Assembly (NCBI GenBank): GCA_024690635.1
Contig: JAILOW010000033.1
Span: 1 to 44,717 of the forward strand
Length of the DNA: 44,717 nt
Source of the DNA: Butyrivibrio sp.
GTDB taxonomy: Bacteria; Bacillota_A; Clostridia; Lachnospirales; Lachnospiraceae
Direction of reading: 5' to 3'
This document shows positions 26,524 through 35,594 of the stretch, in pieces (position 1 is the stretch's first letter; each line of letters opens with the position of its first letter). The notes under the pieces were generated by a model. That model did no database searches and was not told the origin of the DNA. It was given only the letters and a program-made list of their open reading frames with translations. Position numbers and translations under genes: made by a program.

Positions 26524-27141
26524 ATGAACGATAGATTTTTTGACCTGAAAAAAGAAAAGCAGGACAGAATGATAAATGCAGCTTTGCAGGTCTTTGGCAG
26601 ATACGGCTATCAGCATGCCAGCACAGATGAGATCGTAAAGACTGCGGGTATCAGCAAGGGACTGCTTTTCCATTATTTCGAAAGTAAGCTTGGACTTTAC
26701 GCATATCTTTATGACTATACCACCAGATTTGTGGCTCTTGAACTTACCCAGAGTGTTGAAGAGGACGAGAACAGATTCTTTGAGCTCTACAGGCAGATGC
26801 TTCAGGCCAAGGCTGCAGCGCTTTCCCAGTATCCTTACATATATCTTTTCCTGAAAAGAGCTGACGAAGAGAGCGATCTTCGCGCGGTTTCCGAGATCAG
26901 TGAAAGACGTGAGAAATACCGGAGGATCCTGGAGGCACTTAGAGACAGAGCAGATATCACTGTTCTGGGGCCGGGAACGGATTACAAAAAGCTGTGGGAT
27001 CTTATGGATTTTGCAGTGGACGGTGTTCTTGAGAGGCATATGAAGGGGGAAAACTTCAGATCAGATCTTTTTTACGAGGAGGCAATCGAGTACATAAGCA
27101 TCATAAGGGGATTTTCGGGGATTGAAAACGTAACTGTATAA
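26524..27141 (+). CDS. TetR/AcrR family transcriptional regulator
   Basis: This 205-residue repressor has a classic N-terminal TetR helix-turn-helix at about 14-60 (RMINAALQVFGRYGYQHASTDEIVKTAGISKGLLFHYFESKLGLYAYLYDY). A helical ligand-binding and dimerisation domain follows. The ligand is unknown. GGAG stands eight bases before the ATG. A good promoter and a GC-rich inverted repeat lie immediately upstream, which suggests autoregulation. The PfkB-like gene follows after 41 bases on the same strand and may be a co-transcribed or regulated partner. Confidence 0.93.
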   Translation: MNDRFFDLKKEKQDRMINAALQVFGRYGYQHASTDEIVKTAGISKGLLFHYFESKLGLYAYLYDYTTRFVALELTQSVEEDENRFFELYRQMLQAKAAALSQYPYIYLFLKRADEESDLRAVSEISERREKYRRILEALRDRADITVLGPGTDYKKLWDLMDFAVDGVLERHMKGENFRSDLFYEEAIEYISIIRGFSGIENVTV

Positions 27142-27182
27142 AAGACGGGTAAGTACCTGTCCTATTATAAAGGAGGCGGAAA

Positions 27183-28115
27183 ATGAGCAAGTTCTTAGTA
27201 GCAGGTGTAACGCAGATCGAGACTATTATCAGAGTTGATAAGATTCCTGTAAGTTATGCGCCTATAACAAGTGCGCCGGATTCCATCTTCACTGCCATGG
27301 GCGGTGATGCCTACAACGAGTCGTTGGCTCTTAAGTGGCTGGGTGATGATGTATGCTTTATGTCCATTGTAGGCAGAAACCAGGACATGGCCCTTATGAA
27401 TCCTCCTGACAGGAAGATAACCTTGTCGACGGAGTACATTATCCCGCAGATGGATGCTACACCCACTGAGGTTGTGCTCTATGATAAAAACAGAAAGCAG
27501 CAGATCTTTGAGGATATTAAGGACCTGCGCGAAAATGTTTATGATATGTCCATGGTAACTCCCATTGTGGAGAGCTGCGACATGATGGTTCTTGCAAACG
27601 CAAATTTCTGCAGACCTTTTGCAGTGGCTGCCAAGGAGCATAAAAAGCCCATCGCCGTAAACATCAGAAACTACAATCCCGAAAAAGAAAAATACAATAC
27701 CGACTTCCTTGAGCCTGCAAAGGTTCTGTATTTCAGTGATGATACACTGACAGAGGATCCTTATGATTTCATACAGCGTATGGCTGATACCTACGGAACC
27801 GACATCATCATCCTCGGACAGGGAAGTGAAGGTCTGATCCTCTTTGACAGAGAGCAGAACCTGCGTGTTCATTACAAGACCGTTAAGACCAATGAGGTTG
27901 TAAATACCATCGGTGCCGGAAATGCGCTCTTTGCCTGCTTCCTTCATTATTACATGGAAAACGGCGACAGCGTAAATGCCATAAAGAATGCACTTTTGTT
28001 TGCTTCCTACAAGATAGGTTACATGGGAACCTCCAACGGTTTCATGACAACAGATCAGCTGGAGCAGTGGAGAAACCTCATCTGGGGCATAAAGAAAGAC
28101 GAGTTTGGCAATTAA
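27183..28115 (+). CDS. PfkB-family sugar/nucleoside kinase homologue with altered active site
   Basis: This 310-residue protein has the ribokinase/PfkB fold: N-terminal strand and substrate region (MSKFLVAGVTQIETIIRVDKIP), a Gly-Gly turn at 40-41 (AMGGDAYNESLALKWLG), and IIILGQGSEGLILFD before the C-terminal signature. That signature is normally DTxGAGD, with the last Asp as catalytic base. Here it reads NTIGAGN, with Asn at 241 and 247. Catalysis by the usual route is therefore doubtful and the protein may be a sugar-binding pseudokinase or a divergent enzyme. AAGGAGGCGG precedes the ATG. It follows the TetR gene by 41 bases and ends before the hairpin at 28200. Confidence 0.82.
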   Translation: MSKFLVAGVTQIETIIRVDKIPVSYAPITSAPDSIFTAMGGDAYNESLALKWLGDDVCFMSIVGRNQDMALMNPPDRKITLSTEYIIPQMDATPTEVVLYDKNRKQQIFEDIKDLRENVYDMSMVTPIVESCDMMVLANANFCRPFAVAAKEHKKPIAVNIRNYNPEKEKYNTDFLEPAKVLYFSDDTLTEDPYDFIQRMADTYGTDIIILGQGSEGLILFDREQNLRVHYKTVKTNEVVNTIGAGNALFACFLHYYMENGDSVNAIKNALLFASYKIGYMGTSNGFMTTDQLEQWRNLIWGIKKDEFGN

Positions 28116-28199
28116 AATTTTCCGATTTTTCGGTAATGGAAACCAGATGAATAATTTGGGTTTTTACTTGAAAAATAAGGGGGTTTAGTGTTAAAGTAG

Positions 28200-28254
28200 A
28201 ACTACGGAAACGTTACCGGAAATTCGGTATCATTTCCGTAGTTTTTTCGTTTTT
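28200..28254 (+). terminator. Strong terminator-like hairpin before malQ, containing a LacI-like dyad
   Basis: An outer 11-bp stem (28200-28210 with 28233-28243) and an inner 5-bp stem (TACCG/CGGTA) are separated by a small internal loop and followed by TTTTTT. It probably ends the TetR-PfkB transcript. The ascending arm contains GGAAACGTTACC (28206-28217), a near-palindrome centred on CG of the kind bound by LacI-family repressors. A possible promoter (TTGAAA at 28168, TAAAGT at 28192) lies just upstream. Confidence 0.75.
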
Positions 28255-28312
28255 AAACAACCAGAGGGATACGACAGAGGGAAAATTTAACTTATTTTGT
28301 GAGGATGATCAT

Positions 28313-29827
28313 ATGGCAAACAAAAAGAAAAATAACAGAACCTGCGGCGTTTTAATGCCCATTTTTTCACTTCCGTCCAGGTACGGCATAGGCACTTTTT
28401 CCAAGGAAGCCTATGAATTCGTGGATTTCCTTGAAAAGGCAGGTCAGAGCTACTGGCAGCTTTTGCCTCTCGGACCTACAAGCTACGGGGATTCACCTTA
28501 TCAGTCTTTTTCCACATTTGCGGGAAACCCCTATTTTATCGATATTGAGAGCCTTATAAAGGACGGCCTTCTTACCGCCAAAGATGCCGACAAATGCGAT
28601 TTTGGAAAATCCGAGGAGTCCATCGATTACGAAAAGCTCTACCGTTCCAGATTTGTTCTTCTTAAAAAAGCTTATGAGAATATCGACAAGTCTCCCAGAG
28701 CAAAGGAGATAAAGAAGGAGTTTGAGGCTTTCAAGAAGGCTCCCGAAAATGACTGGCTCAAGGACTATTCTCTTTTCATGGCCCTTAAGAACGTATATGA
28801 CGGCAGAGCGTGGAATACCTGGGATGAGGGCCTTCGCCTTAGAAAGAGCGCTTCTCTTAAGGAGGCATGTAAAAAGTACGCAGAGGAGATCGATTTCTAC
28901 AGCTTTTTGCAGTATCTTTTCTCTGTTCAGTGGACAGCTCTCAAGGCTTATGCCAACGAAAAGGGCATCGAGATCATAGGAGATATCCCGATCTATGTTG
29001 CCTTTGACAGTGCCGATACCTGGGCAAGCCCTGAGCTTTTCCAGCTTGATAAAAACAATGATCCCATAGATGTTGCGGGATGTCCTCCCGATGCCTTCAG
29101 TGCTACGGGACAGCTTTGGGGCAATCCTCTGTACAAGTGGGACTATCATAAAAAGACAGGCTACAAGTGGTGGATGAAGAGGATCGCCCACTGCTACAAG
29201 CTCTATGATGTAGTCAGGATCGATCATTTCAGAGGCTTTGATGAGTACTATGCAATTCCTTTCGGAAATCCCACAGCTGAAAAGGGCGAGTGGAGAAAGG
29301 GCCCCGGAATTGAGCTTTTTGATATCATGAAAAAAGAACTGGGACAAAAGAAGGTTATCGCTGAGGATCTTGGATTCCTTACTCCTTCTGTGATCAGGCT
29401 TGTTAAAAAGACAGGCTATCCCGGAATGAAGATATTGCAGTTTGCTTTTGATTCAAGGGAGGAGAGCGATTATCTTCCTCACAACTACACAAACAACTGC
29501 ATCGTTTACACCGGAACCCATGACAATGACACCACAAGGGGCTGGTTTGACAAGCTTCCAAAGGCTGACAAAAAGTTCGCCAAGGAGTATCTTGGACTTA
29601 AGAACGGCAAGGACGCGGTATGGGCATGTATAAGAGCAAGCTTTGCAAGTGTCTCGGATACTGTTATCATACCTATGCAGGACTATCTTGAGCTGCCGGG
29701 TGAAGCGAGGATCAACACTCCTTCAACTCTTGGCGGAAACTGGGTATGGCGTATGAAGAAGGATGCCGTAACAGACGAGCTCACAGAGAAAATGCATGAT
29801 TTTGCCAGAATATACGGAAGGCTTTGA
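28313..29827 (+). CDS. malQ: 4-alpha-glucanotransferase (amylomaltase, GH77)
   Basis: This 504-residue cytoplasmic enzyme transfers alpha-1,4-glucan segments between maltodextrins during starch and glycogen metabolism. GH77 motifs are intact: FSLPSRYGIGTF at the start, QLLPLGPTSYGDSPYQSFSTFAGNPY, GDIPIYVAFDSADTW, nucleophile Asp in VVRIDHFRGFDEY, acid/base Glu in IAEDLGFL, and third Asp in YTGTHDNDTTRGW. The length is typical. GAGGATG lies just before the ATG. It is followed after five bases by a LacI-family regulator gene, which suggests sugar-responsive control, perhaps at the CG-centred dyad upstream. The distant ABC sugar permease at the left end is a separate unit. Confidence 0.97.
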   Translation: MANKKKNNRTCGVLMPIFSLPSRYGIGTFSKEAYEFVDFLEKAGQSYWQLLPLGPTSYGDSPYQSFSTFAGNPYFIDIESLIKDGLLTAKDADKCDFGKSEESIDYEKLYRSRFVLLKKAYENIDKSPRAKEIKKEFEAFKKAPENDWLKDYSLFMALKNVYDGRAWNTWDEGLRLRKSASLKEACKKYAEEIDFYSFLQYLFSVQWTALKAYANEKGIEIIGDIPIYVAFDSADTWASPELFQLDKNNDPIDVAGCPPDAFSATGQLWGNPLYKWDYHKKTGYKWWMKRIAHCYKLYDVVRIDHFRGFDEYYAIPFGNPTAEKGEWRKGPGIELFDIMKKELGQKKVIAEDLGFLTPSVIRLVKKTGYPGMKILQFAFDSREESDYLPHNYTNNCIVYTGTHDNDTTRGWFDKLPKADKKFAKEYLGLKNGKDAVWACIRASFASVSDTVIIPMQDYLELPGEARINTPSTLGGNWVWRMKKDAVTDELTEKMHDFARIYGRL

Positions 29828-29832
29828 GATAA

Positions 29833-30867
29833 ATGGCTGAAATAACTATAGTTGAGATAGCCAAGCGGTGCGGCGTTGCTGTCAGCACCGTTTCCAGGGC
29901 TATAAACAATCATTCGGATATCAATCCCGAAACTAAAAAGAGGATCATGGCTGTCATAAAGGAGACAGGATATATCCCCAATAATAGCGCAAGAAACCTT
30001 AAAAGGACCGATGCCAAGTGCATCGCAGTCCTTGTAAAGGGTATTACCAATCCTTTCTTTTCTCCCATGATAGAAGAGATTGAAAAGGAGACGGATGACA
30101 GGGGATACGCTCTGGTTTTAAGGCACGTTGAGGCCTATGAGGATGAGCTTGATGTGGCTCTTGAGCTTGAAAAAGAAAAAAGGCTCAGGGGTATCATCTT
30201 TTTGGGGGGAAGCACAAGGCATGCCTCAGACAAGATGAAACAGCTGAACGTCCCCTGCGTTTTTGCTACCATTGGATCCGATGTATCAGACAGCGCAGGC
30301 AGAAATACCTATTCCACGGTTTCTGTTGACGATGCTCTGGAGAGCAAAAAGATAGTTGAGTATCTGATAGGTCTTGGACATAAAAAGATCGCCATTATGG
30401 CGGAGGGAAGTGATACTCCTTCTGTTGTAAGACAGAGACTTGAGGGCTATATAGAGGCTCTTAACAGTAACGGCATCAAGGTAAATGACAAACTTATCCG
30501 TTACGTTGATAAAAGGATCTATACCATGCAAAACGGTTATGATACAGCCAAAGCGCTTATTGATTCGGGGGTTGAGTTTACGGCTCTTTACTGTATCTCG
30601 GACGTTTTGGCTATAGGAGCGCTTCGCGCCCTTGCGGATGCAGGCATAAGAGTACCTGAGGATGTGAGTGTTGCGGGATTTGACGGACAGGAGCTGTCAC
30701 AGTTTTGCGTTCCCAGGCTTACTACAATCAGACAGCCTCTTATAGATATTTCAAAAGAGACCATGAGACTTATTTTTGATATCATAGATAAGGAAAGAGG
30801 ACACAGACACATTATTTTCCCCGGGGAACTCATAGAAGGGGAGTCTACGGCTAAGAGAGGAAAATAA
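29833..30867 (+). CDS. LacI/GalR family transcriptional regulator
   Basis: This 344-residue repressor has an N-terminal LacI helix-turn-helix and hinge (ITIVEIAKRCGVAVSTVSRAINNHSDINPETKKRI ... GYIPNNSARNLKR). A periplasmic-binding-protein-like effector domain follows (CIAVLVKGITNPFFSPMIEEIEKE, ALYCISDVLAIGALRALADAGIRVPEDVSVAGFDG). It most likely senses a sugar or maltodextrin. It starts five bases after malQ, with its Shine-Dalgarno inside the end of malQ, so the two are co-transcribed and malQ is its likely target. The CG-centred dyad at 28206-28217 is a candidate operator. Confidence 0.95.
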   Translation: MAEITIVEIAKRCGVAVSTVSRAINNHSDINPETKKRIMAVIKETGYIPNNSARNLKRTDAKCIAVLVKGITNPFFSPMIEEIEKETDDRGYALVLRHVEAYEDELDVALELEKEKRLRGIIFLGGSTRHASDKMKQLNVPCVFATIGSDVSDSAGRNTYSTVSVDDALESKKIVEYLIGLGHKKIAIMAEGSDTPSVVRQRLEGYIEALNSNGIKVNDKLIRYVDKRIYTMQNGYDTAKALIDSGVEFTALYCISDVLAIGALRALADAGIRVPEDVSVAGFDGQELSQFCVPRLTTIRQPLIDISKETMRLIFDIIDKERGHRHIIFPGELIEGESTAKRGK

Positions 30868-30882
30868 TAAGGAGGAAAAGGT

Positions 30883-31431
30883 ATGGCAAGGACAGCGATT
30901 TTTTTGGCGGATGGTTTTGAGGAGATCGAAGCTCTGACAGTTGTCGACGTGCTTCGCCGCGCGGGGATTGAAATAGTTATGACTTCCATAATGGGAAGGC
31001 TTGATGTTACGGGCTCCCATGGTATCAAAGTGGAGGCAGACGAGCTTTTTGAAAATCTTGACTTTTCAGAGCTTGATATGATCATTCTTCCCGGAGGACA
31101 GCCCGGAACCACCAATCTGTACGGATTTGAACCTCTTAAGGAGGAGATCAGAAAGTTTAACAGTGAAAAGAAGATGCTCTCAGCAATCTGCGCAGCACCT
31201 ACGGTTTACGGTCGCATGGGACTTTTGGACGGTATGGGAGCATGCTGCTATCCCGGATGCGAGGGCGACCTTGGAAAGGCCATAGTGTCTGAGGATGAGG
31301 TTACAATTGACGGAAACTTCATCACAAGCCGTGGCATGGGAACAGCGATTCCTTTTGCACTTGCCATCATGGGTCACTTTATGGGAGATGAGGCTGCGGA
31401 TGAAATGGCGGCTAAAATCGTGTACAGATGA
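30883..31431 (+). CDS. DJ-1/PfpI family protein (YajL/ThiJ-like)
   Basis: This 182-residue protein of the DJ-1/PfpI superfamily has the conserved Glu near the start (FLADGFEEIEALTVVDVLRRAG, E14-E15), LPGGQPGTTNL at about 69-79, and the reactive-cysteine elbow with C103 in AICAAP. This is the YajL/ThiJ branch rather than the protease-like PfpI branch. Activities proposed for the group (glyoxalase, protein deglycation, redox-regulated chaperone) are debated, so no reaction is assigned. AAGGAGG precedes the ATG. It follows the LacI gene by 15 bases and precedes the CYTH gene by 20, so the run malQ-lacI-DJ-1-CYTH may be one transcript. Confidence 0.92.
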   Translation: MARTAIFLADGFEEIEALTVVDVLRRAGIEIVMTSIMGRLDVTGSHGIKVEADELFENLDFSELDMIILPGGQPGTTNLYGFEPLKEEIRKFNSEKKMLSAICAAPTVYGRMGLLDGMGACCYPGCEGDLGKAIVSEDEVTIDGNFITSRGMGTAIPFALAIMGHFMGDEAADEMAAKIVYR

Positions 31432-31451
31432 TCATATAGGCGGTGAAGGAT

Positions 31452-31985
31452 ATGGGAATAGAGATCGAGAGAAAATTTACGGTGGCAAAGCTTCCGGATG
31501 ATCTTGATTCATACGAAGTTCACAGGATCGAGCAGGCTTATCTGAATGTTCGCCCGGCTATCAGGGTTAGGCAGCAGGACGACGTTTACTACATGACCTA
31601 TAAAGGGATCAGGAAAGAAGACAGCGAAGGGATCGGGCAGACAGAGTATAACATGGAGCTGGATGCCACTGCCTACGAGCATCTTTGTAAAAAAGCCGAC
31701 GGCAATATAATCACCAAAAAAAGATATATCATTCCCCTTAATGAGGACGGTTTTGATGCGGAATACCTTACGGCACATGGAAGCGTTGCAGAGGCACTTA
31801 AAAGCGGAAATATAAAGATCGAGCTTGATGTTTTTGAAGGGGTATTTGCAGGAAGGATCCTTGCGGAGGTTGAATTCCCCGATGAGGATTCGGCAGCAGC
31901 CTATAATCCGGCATCCTGGTTTAAAGAGGATGTGACCGGAGATCCGGCTTGGAGTAATGCGCACATGAGTGCTGAGAAAGTATAA
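31452..31985 (+). CDS. CYTH-domain protein (triphosphate tunnel family)
   Basis: This 177-residue protein begins with the CYTH signature ExExK (MGIEIERKFTV). It keeps the alternating charged strands of the triphosphate tunnel fold (YLNVRPAIRVRQQDDVYYMTYKG, KKRYIIPL, IKIELDVFEG, LAEVEFPDEDSAAAY). Members hydrolyse triphosphates or inorganic tripolyphosphate, or make cAMP; for a lone bacterial domain of this size, triphosphatase is most likely. The ATG at 31452 is preferred because AGGCGG lies eight bases upstream and the signature starts right after it. A GTG at 31443 would leave no room for a ribosome site. It ends at a perfect bidirectional terminator. Confidence 0.9.
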   Translation: MGIEIERKFTVAKLPDDLDSYEVHRIEQAYLNVRPAIRVRQQDDVYYMTYKGIRKEDSEGIGQTEYNMELDATAYEHLCKKADGNIITKKRYIIPLNEDGFDAEYLTAHGSVAEALKSGNIKIELDVFEGVFAGRILAEVEFPDEDSAAAYNPASWFKEDVTGDPAWSNAHMSAEKV

Positions 31986-32017
31986 AAAAGAAGCAGCTTT
32001 TGGGCTGCTTCTTTTTT
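31984..32017. terminator. Bidirectional terminator
   Basis: The perfect 14-bp stem AAAAAAGAAGCAGC / GCTGCTTCTTTTTT (31984-31997 with 32004-32017) has a six-base loop and lies between the convergent CYTH and aminopeptidase genes. Confidence 0.92.
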
Positions 32018-32034
32018 ATGCATTCTCAGCAACG

Positions 32035-32054
32035 GGATGCGCACTCGCGCGATA
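32035..32054 (+). repeat. Hairpin repeat element, 5' fragment
   Basis: The 20 bases from GGATGCGCAC to GCGCGATA are identical to 40735-40754, the upstream part of the full-length repeat element. It lies just after the bidirectional terminator and before the end of the minus-strand aminopeptidase gene. Confidence 0.65.
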
Positions 32055-32064
32055 TACTTTTGTT

Positions 32065-33111
32065 TTACAGTGCGTACTGTATAAGAAGTCTTAATACGTT
32101 TTCTGCGCCGTCTCTGTGGCTTCTTTCGTAACCGTGGGAAGCATATACACCTGCGCCGATGAGACCGTGTCTTAAGTCATTTCCTGCGAAAAGAGTAGCT
32201 TCTACGTCGCTTCCGTAGTGAGGATAGATATCTACTGCGTAATCAGCGCCGCTGTCCCTGGCAGCCTTTATAAGTCCCTGTACTATAGAGTAGCTGTAAG
32301 GGCCACCGCTGTCCTTGGCACAGATGGAAACCTGTTTTTCAGTGCAGGTAAGACCTTCACCTACGCAGCCCATATCAACTGAAATTGCCTCGGTACAGCC
32401 TTCGGGAACATTTCCGCAGCCACCGTGACCAACTTCTTCAAATACTGTTACGTGGGCATAGAGAGCACGCTTTGGTGTGATCTTATTATCTTTTAAGTAC
32501 TTGGCAAATCCCAAAAGGATTCCTACGCTTAACTTATCATCGAGGAAGCGGGACTTGATGTATCCGCTTTTTGTAACTCTTACTCTGGGCTCAAAGCATA
32601 CGATGTCACCGACAGAGATGCCGAGCTTTTCGGTTTCTTCTTTTGTCTTAACATCTTCATCAAGAACAACCTCGCACTTGTCCCAATCGCGCTTTGTATC
32701 GTTGTATTCGCCGTTAACGTGGATGGAAGCGTTGTTGAGCTGGAAGGTTCCCTCGTAGATGCCGTCAAATTTGGTGATAACTCTTACGTTTTCGGCTTCG
32801 GCGTTGTTGGGGTTCATACCGCCAAGGTTTGTAAGCTCAAGGCGTCCGTTGGATTTGACGGTTGCCACCATGCCGCCAAGGGTATCGGTATGTGCTTCCA
32901 AAAGAAGACCGTTCTTTTTATCTTTTCCCGTAAGGTCTACGATGACTCCGCCTTTATTGGTGATGGTAGACTTAAATCCGAGCTTTTCAAACTCGTTTTT
33001 AACCCAGGCTGCTGCTTCTTCGGTGTAGCCTGTGGGAGAGTCGATGTTTAAAAGCTCTGTTGTTTCTTTAACTATGAAATCAGTGTATTTTTTCAGATTT
33101 ATCTTTTTCAT
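32065..33111 (-). CDS. M42 family aminopeptidase / endoglucanase-like metalloprotein
   Basis: This 348-residue cytoplasmic metallopeptidase belongs to the M42 (glutamyl aminopeptidase / FrvX-like) family. It has LEAHTDTLG (first metal ligand His and catalytic Asp), SRFLDDKLSVGILLGFAKYL (bridging Asp), VTVFEEVGHGGCGN (catalytic Glu pair) and AISVDMGCVGEG. A late His comes in the region ending ASHGYERSHRDGAENVLRLL. These proteins form dodecameric shells that remove N-terminal residues from peptides. Some relatives are annotated as endoglucanases without good support. Near-consensus spacing of GAGCGGC before the ATG gives a weak ribosome site. It stands alone, convergent with the CYTH gene. Confidence 0.93.
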   Translation of the reverse strand: MKKINLKKYTDFIVKETTELLNIDSPTGYTEEAAAWVKNEFEKLGFKSTITNKGGVIVDLTGKDKKNGLLLEAHTDTLGGMVATVKSNGRLELTNLGGMNPNNAEAENVRVITKFDGIYEGTFQLNNASIHVNGEYNDTKRDWDKCEVVLDEDVKTKEETEKLGISVGDIVCFEPRVRVTKSGYIKSRFLDDKLSVGILLGFAKYLKDNKITPKRALYAHVTVFEEVGHGGCGNVPEGCTEAISVDMGCVGEGLTCTEKQVSICAKDSGGPYSYSIVQGLIKAARDSGADYAVDIYPHYGSDVEATLFAGNDLRHGLIGAGVYASHGYERSHRDGAENVLRLLIQYAL

Positions 33112-33204
33112 ATGCCGCTCCTTGTAGGTTTTTTATGAAAAACACATCTATAAGATTATAGCACAAACCGGCGGCTGTGATGAGCGCGCATCATCGGCAG
33201 AAAA

Positions 33205-33236
33205 TAAAAAAGCCCCCCGCATAAGCGGAGGGCCTT
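33205..33236 (-). terminator. Intrinsic terminator of the chemoreceptor gene
   Basis: On the minus strand GGCCCTCCGC, TTAT loop and GCGGGGGGC are followed by TTTTTT. It sits 14 bases past the stop. Confidence 0.9.
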
Positions 33237-33249
33237 AATATCATGTGAA

Positions 33250-35268
33250 TTATTTGAAGAAAGCCATTTCCTGATTGAGCTTGTCTGCAATGTCCTTGAG
33301 GTTGTTTGCTGAACCTGCAAGTGTTGTAACAGTTGCTGAGAGCTCCTGCATGGAAGCGCCGGTCTCTTCTGAAGATGCTGCGTTCTCTTCGGAAATAGCG
33401 GAGAGTGCGCTCATAACATCTACAACGGCATTCTTGGAAGTCTCGCAGGTGTCTGCACCCTCGGAGATCTGTGCTACACCGCCAACTGTGCTGCCGATAT
33501 CGCCAAGCATTCCATTTACGGCATCCAGTGTCTCGCCAAGAGCCATCTGCTGATCCATGTTGCCCTGTCTTACATCTTCAGCGGCATCAACTGCAGCCTT
33601 GGACTGCTCGAGGAGGACATCCATCTCTTTTCTGATATCATCTGCCATCTGCTTGGAATCATCAGCAAGCTTGCCGATCTCTTCCGCAACAACCGCAAAG
33701 CCTTTTCCTGCTTCGCCTGCTCTTGCAGCCTCGATGGAAGCATTCAGTGACAGGAGGTTTGTCTGTGTAGCGATAGAAGCGATACCTTCTACCTTGCCAT
33801 TGATATTTGCAACGGCTTCCTGAGTTGCGGAGATGGTTCTTGAGATCTCGTCGATCTTTGCTGTCATCTCGCTGGAAGAATCCTGAAGGGAAGCAAGAGA
33901 GTTGCTGGAAATCTCTGAAGCTTCTTTCATCTTGCCTGCAAGCTCTGAAAGGTTACCGGTTGAAGTCTGAACGTGACCAACTGCATCGCCGATACGTCCA
34001 ACGTTCTCTGATGCGTTCTGGATCTCGTCGGCCTGCTGTGTAGCACCTGAAGCGATTTCCTGTACTGCGTTTGATACGTCCTCTGCTGTCTGTGAGATCT
34101 GATTAGCCATATCTGAAAGCTCGTCTGAACTCTCACCTACATTGGAAGCGGATCCCTTGATATTGGAAACGATCTGGCTGAGCTTGTCGAGAACTGCGTT
34201 TGTGTCGCTAATCATATTGCCAAACTCGTCTTTTCTGTTTGTATGCTTTGTGATCTTTTTGAAGTGGCCTTCTGAAAGGGCTTCAAGTGAATCGCTGACA
34301 TCCTTGATGGGATCTGTAAATGCTCTGGCCATGATGAAGGAAACAACTGCTGAGAGGATGGCCATGATAACGCCGATGATAACAACAATGATAGCAGCTG
34401 ATCTTGATGATGAAGTAATAGTCTTGGTATCTGATGCACTTACAACTCTCCATCCTGTTGTGGGAGATTTGTAGTAAGCCATAACTGCCTTGTATCCACG
34501 GCCTGTGTCTGCTGAGTAATTGCCGCTGTCAAGACCGCTGGTCATGAATATGGATTTGCTTCTGTCATCTTCATTATCAGCAGTGATCTCATACTGTGAA
34601 TGTGCTGCAACAAGACCTGTTGTATCTGCAATGAAGGCATCCTTGGCTGCTTTTTCGAGGAACTTATGGAATTCATTAAGATCGTAGTTTCTCTGAACGA
34701 TACCTACTACTGTTCCGTCCTCGCCTCTGATGGGAGCTGCAAATGTACACTGTCTTGCACCTGTTGAAGCGGATGTAATAACGTCTGAAACGTTTGACTG
34801 TCCGCCCATAGCCTTTATGAAGTAATCTCTTTTGCCTACATCAACGAGCTTACCTGTAGCTCTGAGAACCTGCATGCCGTCGGCGCCTGTCAGAACGGTG
34901 ATGTTGCCGTCGCCAAGGTTTGTATCAATGGTATTGAGGTAGGAGAGAGTCTTTGCTGCAAGATTGGGGTCTGTGGGATTAGCCATGAAAGAAATAGTAG
35001 AAGGTGCTGCGGCTACAGACTCGATTGCTACGTAGTTTTTTGCTACGACGTTTTCAAACTCGGTTGTGATGTAACGTGACTGCCAGGCAAGAGCGTCGAT
35101 AGCATCTGATGTAGCTTTTGCAGTAGAAGTTTTGTAGCTGACTGCGATTGCAATCACAAGAGGCACAATGGCTACTGCCAGCATAATCGCGATAAGTCTC
35201 GTCTTTATGCTGTTACTAAAGCTGACGCCTCCTGCTTTTGCTTTTTTTTGTGAGTTTTCTTTTGCCAT
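33250..35268 (-). CDS. Transmembrane methyl-accepting chemotaxis protein (Cache sensor)
   Basis: This 672-residue chemoreceptor has TM1 at about 22-45 ([25 protein letters not shown]) and an extracellular double-Cache-like domain (about 46-290, [47 protein letters not shown]). TM2 is at about 293-317, then a HAMP linker and a long signalling coiled coil with the hairpin tip ([41 protein letters not shown]). It should report an extracellular small molecule, often an amino or organic acid for this sensor type, to CheA/CheW encoded elsewhere. GGAGG precedes the ATG. A sigma-28-like promoter element lies about 95 bases upstream, fitting co-regulation with motility genes. Confidence 0.95.
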   Translation of the reverse strand: MAKENSQKKAKAGGVSFSNSIKTRLIAIMLAVAIVPLVIAIAVSYKTSTAKATSDAIDALAWQSRYITTEFENVVAKNYVAIESVAAAPSTISFMANPTDPNLAAKTLSYLNTIDTNLGDGNITVLTGADGMQVLRATGKLVDVGKRDYFIKAMGGQSNVSDVITSASTGARQCTFAAPIRGEDGTVVGIVQRNYDLNEFHKFLEKAAKDAFIADTTGLVAAHSQYEITADNEDDRSKSIFMTSGLDSGNYSADTGRGYKAVMAYYKSPTTGWRVVSASDTKTITSSSRSAAIIVVIIGVIMAILSAVVSFIMARAFTDPIKDVSDSLEALSEGHFKKITKHTNRKDEFGNMISDTNAVLDKLSQIVSNIKGSASNVGESSDELSDMANQISQTAEDVSNAVQEIASGATQQADEIQNASENVGRIGDAVGHVQTSTGNLSELAGKMKEASEISSNSLASLQDSSSEMTAKIDEISRTISATQEAVANINGKVEGIASIATQTNLLSLNASIEAARAGEAGKGFAVVAEEIGKLADDSKQMADDIRKEMDVLLEQSKAAVDAAEDVRQGNMDQQMALGETLDAVNGMLGDIGSTVGGVAQISEGADTCETSKNAVVDVMSALSAISEENAASSEETGASMQELSATVTTLAGSANNLKDIADKLNQEMAFFK

Positions 35269-35364
35269 AAGTATGCCTCCGTGTATTATATTTTTTTGAC
35301 AAAAAAATGATAACTAATGAGTGTTTTATAATAATATAATTGTGCAAAACCCATTATACTACTT

Positions 35365-35389
35365 ATGTCGGCTGTTTATGCGTTTTTTA
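35365..35389 (-). promoter_or_regulatory. Putative sigma-28 (SigD/FliA-type) promoter of the chemoreceptor gene
   Basis: On the minus strand the -10-like GCCGACAT (complement of 35365-35372) matches the SigD consensus GCCGATAT at seven of eight bases. TAAA lies 13 bases upstream (complement of 35386-35389), slightly shorter than the usual 14-16. A vegetative-type TATAAT (35353-35358) lies just downstream without a matching -35. Confidence 0.5.
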
Positions 35390-35503
35390 TTAGCTTTTTA
35401 TCGAAATTTATATTTTTTTTATTTTTGGAAACCTCGACAAATTCCAGAGTTTCCGCGTTTTTGTATTAATTCCATTTTATAGGTAGAATTTTTGGGAATG
35501 TTA

Positions 35504-35512
35504 TGTTATAAT
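35504..35512 (+). promoter_or_regulatory. Extended -10 promoter element of tig
   Basis: TG, one base and then TATAAT (35507-35512) forms an extended -10, with a poor -35. It lies 83 bases upstream of the trigger factor start. Confidence 0.6.
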
Positions 35513-35594
35513 CCTTTAGCAACTGTGCCTATATGGCAAAGAAGGGCCGGTTAAGGCTCTTTATATAAACATTTTTTAAAGGAGATACAAAATA

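Larger units (their letters stand above)
35269..35594. other. AT-rich divergent intergenic region between chemoreceptor and tig
   Basis: These 326 bases contain no gene. They carry the sigma-28-like site for the minus-strand chemoreceptor, a vegetative -10 for tig near 35507 and long T-runs around 35385-35425. No terminator or riboswitch was recognised. Confidence 0.7.
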
